From positions 1-20,261 of the forward strand of contig CALLKE010000192.1 of assembly GCA_938008555.1 (NCBI GenBank): a stretch of DNA of 20,261 nucleotides, written 5' to 3'. The notes beneath the pieces are model-generated. The model was not told where the DNA came from and searched no databases. It saw only the letters and a program-made list of their open reading frames with translations. Source of the DNA: an uncultured Pedobacter sp. Lineage in GTDB: Bacteria; Bacteroidota; Bacteroidia; Sphingobacteriales; Sphingobacteriaceae. Numbering within the stretch: position 1 is the first letter of the stretch; every line of letters begins with the position of its first letter. Below, one piece after another: positions 14,828-20,261 of the stretch. The position numbers were made by a program, and so were the translations under genes.

Positions 14828-16225
14828 TTATTTTGACACGATTTGCATCAAGTGTTTTAATTGGATAATCTCTTTTTCGTCGATATATCTCCAGTGTCCT
14901 CTGGGAAGGTCTTTTTTGGTAAGATTAGCATATACCACGCGATCGAGTTTGATGACTTCGTAGCCCAAATGTTCAAATATGCGGCGTACAATTCTGTTTT
15001 TACCGCTGTGTATTTGAATGCCTATCTCATTCTTCCCTCCCCCATTGACATAGCTTACTGCATCTGGTTTGATTACACCATCTTCGAGTTCTACGCCGAA
15101 GGATATCTTATTGAAGTCGCCTTGGGTGAGATTTTTATTTAGTTCGACTTGATAGATTTTGGTTACCTGATTTCTAGGGTGAGATAACTTTTCAGCCAGA
15201 TCACCATCATTGGTCATGAGTAAAAGACCTGTGGTGTTCCGATCTAAGCGTCCGACAGGATAAATACGTTCATTGGATGATTTTTCTACGAGACTCATCA
15301 CTGTTTTGCGCTCTTGAGGATCATCCGTGGTGGTGATGTAGTCTTTGGGTTTATTTAAAAGCACATACACCATTTTTTCGCGTTTGAGTGTTTCTCCATT
15401 GTAGCGGATAATATCCTTTGCAGGATCTACTTTTAAGCCCAGCTCAGTTACTGCCTCCCCATTTACAGAAACTACACCTGCAGCAATGAGTTCATCTGCT
15501 TTACGACGTGAACAAATACCTGCATTGGCTATATAGCGATTAAGGCGGATCAATCCACTATTCTCTTTTTTAGGCTTTCTGGGCCGAATATTTGATTTGA
15601 AGTGTTCTACTGAGTCCCAATTCCCGTGGTCATGACTAGATCTTTTAGAAAATTGATTTGATCGAGATGATTTATCCCCAAAAGATTTTCGATCTCCTGT
15701 TGGTCGATCACTTTTGAATGATTTATCCCCAAAAGGCTTTCGATCTCCTGCTGGCCGTTCACTTCTGAATGGCTTATCTCCGAAAGGCTTTCGATCTCTT
15801 GCTGGTCGTTCACTTCTGAATGGCTTATCTCCGAAAGGCTTTCGATCTCTTGCTGGTCGATCGCTTTTGAATGACTTATCTCCAAAAGATTTTTGATCTC
15901 TTGTTGGTCGATCGCTTTTGAATGGCTTATCTCCGAAAGATTTTCGATCTCTTGCTGGTCGATCGCTTTTGAATGGCTTATCTCCAAAAGATTTTCGATC
16001 TTTTGCTGGTCGATCACTTTTGAATGGTTTATCTCCAAAAGGTTTTCTATCTTCTGCCGGTCGTTCACTTTTAAATGATTTATCTCCGAAAGATTTTCGA
16101 TTTCCCATCGGGCGATCGCTTTTATCAAATCCTTGTTTGTTGGATTTAGACTGGCGATCTAGTGGGGTTCTTGTAGATTTTTTGGATTTGTCATCTCGAC
16201 TGCTCCTTTTTCCTGGGAATGGCAT
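14828..16225 (-). CDS. RsuA/RluB-family pseudouridine synthase with repeat-rich N-terminal extension
   Basis: A 465-residue rRNA pseudouridine synthase. The C-terminal half is the standard enzyme: an S4 RNA-binding domain (about 225-270, R-L-N-R-Y-I-A-N-A-G), then the catalytic domain with G-R-L-D-R-N-T-T-G-L-L-L, where Asp328 is the catalytic base. The first 220 residues are a low-complexity basic extension with nine 17-residue repeats (residues 36-188). The family is normally about 230-300 residues, so the extension accounts for the extra length; similar Arg/Lys/Phe/Gly/Asp-rich tails occur in Bacteroidota homologues and may bind RNA. It starts at ATG 16225, faces the OsmC gene across a 132-base divergent region, and ends at a good terminator. 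The closest E. coli analogue is RluB, but RluE and RluF are not excluded. Confidence 0.92.
   Translation of the reverse strand: MPFPGKRSSRDDKSKKSTRTPLDRQSKSNKQGFDKSDRPMGNRKSFGDKSFKSERPAEDRKPFGDKPFKSDRPAKDRKSFGDKPFKSDRPARDRKSFGDKPFKSDRPTRDQKSFGDKSFKSDRPARDRKPFGDKPFRSERPARDRKPFGDKPFRSERPAGDRKPFGDKSFKSDRPTGDRKSFGDKSSRSNQFSKRSSHDHGNWDSVEHFKSNIRPRKPKKENSGLIRLNRYIANAGICSRRKADELIAAGVVSVNGEAVTELGLKVDPAKDIIRYNGETLKREKMVYVLLNKPKDYITTTDDPQERKTVMSLVEKSSNERIYPVGRLDRNTTGLLLMTNDGDLAEKLSHPRNQVTKIYQVELNKNLTQGDFNKISFGVELEDGVIKPDAVSYVNGGGKNEIGIQIHSGKNRIVRRIFEHLGYEVIKLDRVVYANLTKKDLPRGHWRYIDEKEIIQLKHLMQIVSK
15662..16120 (-). repeat. Nine 51-bp tandem repeats (17-residue units) in the pseudouridine synthase gene
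   Basis: Nine consecutive units encode variants of S-D-R-P-A-R-D-R-K-S-F-G-D-K-P-F-K. Neighbouring units in the middle (about 15730-15860) are nearly identical in DNA, which implies recent duplication, while the outer ones have diverged. The unit length is a multiple of three, so copy number can change without loss of frame. Confidence 0.95.
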
Positions 16226-16357
16226 GAATATGAGTTTTGATCTCTAAAAAGTAAAAATATAGAGCGAGCGCAAATTTAGTCAAAAAATCTAGATTAGAAT
16301 CTGATAATTTGCATGTTTGGACTTAGTGGGCAATTGAATACTTTAAAATCAATCCGA

Positions 16358-16792
16358 ATGAGAGTAAACCTAGAAAGAGTAAATGATGCTGTTCATTTTG
16401 AGGGAACGAGTCATTCAACGACAGTAAAAGTGCATATTGATGGCAACCCTGAAATAGGTGGACAGGGCTTAGGTAGTCGACCGATGGAACTCGTTTTAAT
16501 GGCCCTAGGTTCGTGTAGCGCCCTGGATTTGCTTCACGTGCTGAAAAAGCAAAAACAAGACGTAAAAAGTTTTTGGGTATCGGTAGACGGGACTCGTAGA
16601 GAGGTCTTACCAGCTGTTTTTACTAAAATTCATATCATCTTTAATTTATCTGGTAATGTTGATCCTGCGAAAGCAGAACGAGCAGCCGAGTTAGCAGTCA
16701 AAAAATATTGTTCTGTTCATGATATGCTAGCTGCTGGAGGAGTTGAGATCACGTACGCTGTCGAGATCTCATCATCTACTTTCAAGCAATAA
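16358..16792 (+). CDS. OsmC/Ohr-family protein
   Basis: A 144-residue OsmC-family protein, usually a thiol-dependent peroxidase that removes organic hydroperoxides in the cytoplasm. The two family cysteines are present: Cys53 in L-G-S-C-S-A-L-D and Cys118 in K-Y-C-S-V-H-D. Arg41 in G-S-R-P-M-E, a conserved active-site neighbour, is kept. The chosen start is ATG 16358 because the conserved first strand (V-N-L-E-R-V-N) begins there; ATG 16313 would add 15 unmatched residues. It begins a + strand run with the peptidase 25 bases downstream, probably an operon. Members of the YhfA-like branch have unknown physiological substrates, so peroxidase activity is only likely. Confidence 0.9.
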   Translation: MRVNLERVNDAVHFEGTSHSTTVKVHIDGNPEIGGQGLGSRPMELVLMALGSCSALDLLHVLKKQKQDVKSFWVSVDGTRREVLPAVFTKIHIIFNLSGNVDPAKAERAAELAVKKYCSVHDMLAAGGVEITYAVEISSSTFKQ

Positions 16793-16817
16793 TCAATTTT
16801 AAAATAAGATAAACCTG

Positions 16818-18992
16818 ATGAGAAAAGTCCTATTCCTACTCCTTCTTGTAAATGGTGTTTATGCGCAAACCAAGAAAGTCATTACGTTAGAAGACATTTT
16901 TAAAAAATCAATTTTCACTGCGAAAAATGTACCGGGTTTGCGATCATTCAAGGATGGCAAAACCTATGTATCTATCGAGAAAGATTCCCAAACAGGCCAA
17001 AAATATGTGGCCAGGAATAGTTACCGCGATGGGAAACAGGTAAATGTGTTATTCCGAGAAGATGATTTAAAATTTAAGAATCAGCAGTTACCAATCAGTA
17101 CAGATTTTAGTGATGACGAGACCAAAGTATTGCTCTCCAAAGATGAAGAAACAATTTATCGACATTCTTTTAGGGCGAATTATTTTGTGTATGATTTGAA
17201 GACTAAAAATGTGACAGAGGTGTCATCCAAAGGGAAACAATTATTTGCTGCCTTATCGCCAGATGGGACTAGAGTAGCTTTCGTGCGGGATAATAATCTT
17301 TTCATTAAAAATCTGGCGCAAGGGGATGAACAGCAAATCACACATGACGGGCTGTTGAATCATATAATCAATGGGGGCACCGATTGGGTTTATGAGGAAG
17401 AGTTTTCTTTTACAAGAGCCTTTTTCTGGAGCCAGGATAGTAAAAAAATAGCCTACTATAAATTTGATGAAAGTTTGGTCCCCGAGTTTGATCTGACAAT
17501 GTATGAAGAGCTGTATCCAAGTATTTACAGCTATAAATACCCAAAAGCAGGAGAAAATAATGCAGTGGTGAGTATCCATGTATATAGCCTGATTAATGAA
17601 ACCACCCAAGCTATTAATATAGGTACTCATACAGATCAATATATTCCGCGTATTAAATGGACTACCGATGTAAATGCGTTGTGCATACTCCGAATGAATC
17701 GTCATCAGAATAAATTGGAATATATATTGGCCAACATTTCTACCGGTGAGAGCAAAGTCGTGCTGACTGAAGAGAGTAAACAATACATTGATGTGAATGA
17801 TGATCTTACTTTCTTAAATAATGGGAATCAATTTATTCTGAGTAGTGAAAGTGATGGTTTTAATCATCTATATCTCTATCATACCGACGGAAGATTGATC
17901 CGTCAGATAACAAAGGGAAACTGGGAAGTAACCAGCTTATATGGAGTTGATGAAAAGTCCGGAATTATTTATTATCAATCCACGGAGGGCTCTCCGCTGA
18001 GGCGAGATGTATATTCGATTCGGCTCGACGGATCCAACAAAAAACAGATGAATACTACTGATGGAACTAACAGTGCAACATTTAGCACAGACTTTAGTTA
18101 CTATATTTTGAATCACTCTGACAGTAAAACACCTCCATACATTACTTTAAATGAGCGATCCGGCAAGCTAGTGCGTGTATTGGAAGATAATACCGGGTTG
18201 AAAACACGGATGAATGAGTATGTTGTAAGCCCAACAGATTTTTTTGAGGTGCGTACGTCAGAAGGGATTACCTTAAATGGGTATATGATTAAACCAGCAA
18301 ACTTTGATGCATCTAAAAAATACCCTGTTTTGATGTATGTGTATGGTGGTCCAGGTAGTCAGAACGTGGCCGACAGTTGGAGTGGAGCGCGTAATTTATG
18401 GTTCAACTATTTAGCTCAAAAAGGATACATCATAGCCTGTGTAGATAATCGAGGCACTGGTTTTAGGGGCTCTGATTTTAAAAAGATGACCTATAAGCAG
18501 CTCGGTAAATACGAGACTGACGACCAAATAGAGGTAGCCAAATGGTTGGGTCAGAAAGCATATGTCGATCCTGCACGAGTTGGTATTTGGGGCTGGAGTT
18601 ATGGGGGATATCTATCATCATGCTGTATCACTAAAGGGGCTGATGTATTTTCAATGGCAATTGCGGTAGCACCCGTTACCAACTGGCGCTATTATGATAG
18701 TATTTACACGGAGCGCTATATGCAAACTCCACAAGAAAACCCAACAGGATATGATAGTAATTCGCCCATTCAGTTTGCCAAAAATCTAAAAGGGAAATTT
18801 TTACTAGTACATGGAACAGGTGATGATAATGTGCATTTCCAGAATAGTGTAATGTTTTCAGAAGCACTCATACAAGCTAATAAGCCATTTGAACAAGCAT
18901 ATTATCCAAATAAAAATCATGGTATTTATGGTGGAAATACCACGCTCCATTTGTATAGTAAGATGACTGATTTTATTTTAAAGAATTTGTAG
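16818..18992 (+). CDS. Dipeptidyl peptidase IV-like S9 family serine peptidase
   Basis: A 724-residue exopeptidase that removes N-terminal dipeptides, typically X-Pro. A signal peptide is visible (M-R-K followed by a Leu/Val-rich core, likely cut after V-Y-A near residue 16), so it is periplasmic or exported. An N-terminal beta-propeller (about 40-460) carries the W-V-Y-E-E-E motif whose Glu194 and Glu195 match the human DPP IV pair that holds the substrate amino terminus. The alpha/beta hydrolase domain has Ser594 in G-W-S-Y-G-G, Asp669 in G-T-G-D-D-N-V-H-F and His701 in K-N-H-G-I. Length is normal. It starts 25 bases after the OsmC stop and ends 38 bases before the methyltransferase. In Bacteroidota such enzymes commonly take part in peptide nutrition. 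Confidence 0.95.
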   Translation: MRKVLFLLLLVNGVYAQTKKVITLEDIFKKSIFTAKNVPGLRSFKDGKTYVSIEKDSQTGQKYVARNSYRDGKQVNVLFREDDLKFKNQQLPISTDFSDDETKVLLSKDEETIYRHSFRANYFVYDLKTKNVTEVSSKGKQLFAALSPDGTRVAFVRDNNLFIKNLAQGDEQQITHDGLLNHIINGGTDWVYEEEFSFTRAFFWSQDSKKIAYYKFDESLVPEFDLTMYEELYPSIYSYKYPKAGENNAVVSIHVYSLINETTQAINIGTHTDQYIPRIKWTTDVNALCILRMNRHQNKLEYILANISTGESKVVLTEESKQYIDVNDDLTFLNNGNQFILSSESDGFNHLYLYHTDGRLIRQITKGNWEVTSLYGVDEKSGIIYYQSTEGSPLRRDVYSIRLDGSNKKQMNTTDGTNSATFSTDFSYYILNHSDSKTPPYITLNERSGKLVRVLEDNTGLKTRMNEYVVSPTDFFEVRTSEGITLNGYMIKPANFDASKKYPVLMYVYGGPGSQNVADSWSGARNLWFNYLAQKGYIIACVDNRGTGFRGSDFKKMTYKQLGKYETDDQIEVAKWLGQKAYVDPARVGIWGWSYGGYLSSCCITKGADVFSMAIAVAPVTNWRYYDSIYTERYMQTPQENPTGYDSNSPIQFAKNLKGKFLLVHGTGDDNVHFQNSVMFSEALIQANKPFEQAYYPNKNHGIYGGNTTLHLYSKMTDFILKNL

Positions 18993-19030
18993 TCGAAAAA
19001 TATATATTGTGCTAAAAATATATTCTTAAT

Positions 19031-19855
19031 ATGAAAATCGATTCATTTAACACAACAGATGTCGACACAGGTGAGTGTAAGCATCCTTTTAACAATCCTG
19101 AGCTGTACAACTTAATTGCTGTTCCTCAGTATTTTTTTGCGCAGGAAACCATTAAAGAGATGGAGATCAACCCTACAGATCGAATATTAGATATCGGATG
19201 TGGGGATGGTAAGATCACGCTTGATTTAGCAAAAATGGCCTCTTCAGGACGGGTTGTTGGAACAGACCTTTCGGAAGACATGATTGGATTTGCAAAGAAA
19301 ACGTACTTGTCTCCAGATCGGAATAATCTGGAGTTCATGACAATGGATGCAGAGAAGAATGCATTCACCAATCAATTTGATATGGTGATCTCATTCTTTT
19401 GCTTGCAATGGGTTCGTAACCAGTTAGCGGTTCTGAAAGGAATAAAGAACGCATTGGTCCCTGGAGGCAGAATGGTATTAACATTGCCTCTGGTTAGTGA
19501 AGCAGAGAAGCTTATGGGAGTAATTGCATCAGGTGAAAAATGGGGACAGTACTTTACTGATTTTGAGAACCCAAGAGTCGACTTCGTGCCAGAAGTCTAT
19601 GCTCGATTGTTAGAAGAGGCTGGCTTTGAAAAACGAGTTTTAAAAGAGAAAGTATTGCCTTATGAATTTGATTCGCAACGAGATGCTGAACTTTTTCTGA
19701 AAGCATGTATGCCACATGTGAAGAAACTACCTGAATCAAAACAAGATGAGTTCCTTGCTGATATAGCGAGCACTTGGTTACGAACTGGGGGATCAGAAAA
19801 CAAGCTGGATTTTTCATTAACAATGTTAGTAGTAAGTGCTGTCAAGCCATCTTAA
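19031..19855 (+). CDS. Class I SAM-dependent methyltransferase
   Basis: A 274-residue methyltransferase with a Rossmann fold. SAM-binding motif I is L-D-I-G-C-G-D-G (53-60), and the ribose-binding acidic residue is Asp79 in V-V-G-T-D-L-S. The later segment D-M-V-I-S-F-F-C-L-Q-W-V resembles the Tam (trans-aconitate methyltransferase) and BioC-like groups. The substrate cannot be assigned. It is the last gene of the run OsmC, peptidase, methyltransferase, and is followed by a strong terminator 28 bases after its stop. It starts at ATG 19031 without a visible Shine-Dalgarno sequence. Confidence 0.88.
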   Translation: MKIDSFNTTDVDTGECKHPFNNPELYNLIAVPQYFFAQETIKEMEINPTDRILDIGCGDGKITLDLAKMASSGRVVGTDLSEDMIGFAKKTYLSPDRNNLEFMTMDAEKNAFTNQFDMVISFFCLQWVRNQLAVLKGIKNALVPGGRMVLTLPLVSEAEKLMGVIASGEKWGQYFTDFENPRVDFVPEVYARLLEEAGFEKRVLKEKVLPYEFDSQRDAELFLKACMPHVKKLPESKQDEFLADIASTWLRTGGSENKLDFSLTMLVVSAVKPS

Positions 19856-19883
19856 AGTTAGCGGAAGGCAAATTGGGTTAAAT

Positions 19884-19916
19884 AAACTTTGATAGACATC
19901 GTGTCTATCAAAGTTT
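19884..19916 (+). terminator. Strong intrinsic terminator closing the osmC-peptidase-methyltransferase run
   Basis: A perfect 15-bp stem (19884-19898 with 19902-19916) closed by a 3-base loop (TCG) ends in AGTTTT on the + strand. The left arm is preceded by A-rich sequence, so the hairpin could also work for transcripts arriving from the other strand. Confidence 0.93.
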
Positions 19917-20261
19917 TAGTTGTGTTTTTAAATGTATGATGCGTTACTTCTAGGGCACATGACCAATTTTACAGCACACCAGTAGCTATAAATTTTGTTT
20001 TAGCCTCATAAACTCAAACTTTGCCTTTCTTTTTTACCTCATCCTTTTATACCTCATCATATTTCTTAAAACACTACCCCCATCGTTTTGAACACGTTGT
20101 TATTGGTATGAGTTTCATGACCCAGAAATCTTGATGATATTTTGGCCATCGAAAGGACAAAGCTCACTTGCTGGGATTTAATGAGAAGATTTCTTTTATA
20201 TCAAGTTAGCCTATTTTTAGCACAATTTTTCAACTTAATGAGTAAAAAATTAGAATAGTAT
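19917..20261. other. Gene-free AT-rich stretch at the right end
   Basis: I see no open frame of useful length on either strand, no tRNA-like cloverleaf and no second terminator in these 345 bases. The only structure noticed is a pair of TACCTCATC direct repeats (20035-20043 and 20050-20058). It may contain the promoter region of a gene beyond the window. Confidence 0.6.

Noticed and set aside
15662..16120. Repeat array that could be mistaken for CRISPR
   Set aside because: Units are contiguous with no unique spacers, and they lie inside a coding frame.
15607..16128. Long alternative frame (173 residues) on the - strand in the repeat region
   Set aside because: It arises because the 51-bp repeat unit keeps a second frame open; its product is a monotonous repeat with no domain, while the other frame continues into a complete pseudouridine synthase.
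20035..20058. TACCTCATC direct repeats at the right end as an attachment site or binding site
   Set aside because: Only two 9-base copies without flanking integrase, tRNA or other support.

Overview
This window most likely comes from the chromosome of a Bacteroidota bacterium. The evidence is moderate to low GC, AT-rich leaders that mostly lack Shine-Dalgarno sequences, an S9 peptidase of the dipeptidyl peptidase IV type, an LTA-synthase-like alkaline phosphatase-superfamily membrane enzyme, a fused isobutyryl-CoA mutase (IcmF), and a pseudouridine synthase with a long low-complexity repeat extension. No rRNA, tRNA, CRISPR array, insertion sequence or phage gene was recognised. The lineage is inferred from protein content only.

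Layout. Positions 1-1243 (+ strand) hold an unrecognised 3' gene fragment, an overlapping lipoprotein gene with a run of ten G inside its reading frame, and a short orphan frame; this corner looks decayed or accessory. Positions 1271-6667 (- strand) carry icmF and an LTA-synthase-like enzyme. Positions 6783-10587 (- strand), with an ATPase further upstream at 10757-11968, form the most interesting part. In transcription order it reads: a ClpB-type ATPase reduced to AAA-1 plus the middle domain, a GNAT acetyltransferase, a PqqD-radical SAM fusion with a cysteine-free C-terminal domain, a 61-residue peptide, a terminator-like hairpin, a tryptophanyl-tRNA-synthetase-like protein whose KMSKS loop is destroyed, and a 4'-phosphopantetheinyl transferase.

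The peptide, the RRE-like (PqqD) radical SAM enzyme, the aminoacyl-tRNA-synthetase paralogue and the acetyltransferase together resemble a RiPP (ribosomally made, post-translationally modified peptide) gene set of a type I cannot match to a named class. In this reading the small protein is the substrate, the PqqD domain recruits it, the radical SAM domain modifies it, and the synthetase-like protein adenylates or binds something other than Trp. This is inference from gene order and sequence motifs; the membership of the ATPase and the PPTase is uncertain.

Positions 12257-14639 (+ strand) hold a YhcC/TIGR01212-type radical SAM protein and an MFS exporter. The exporter is followed immediately by the C-terminal remnant of an isochorismatase-family hydrolase that no earlier gene call would reveal. 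A pseudouridine synthase with nine 17-residue tandem repeats runs on the - strand (14828-16225) and has a clear intrinsic terminator. A compact three-gene + strand unit follows: an OsmC-family protein, a DPP IV-like peptidase and a class I methyltransferase, closed by a perfect 15-bp stem terminator at 19884-19916. The last 345 bases contain no gene that I can see.
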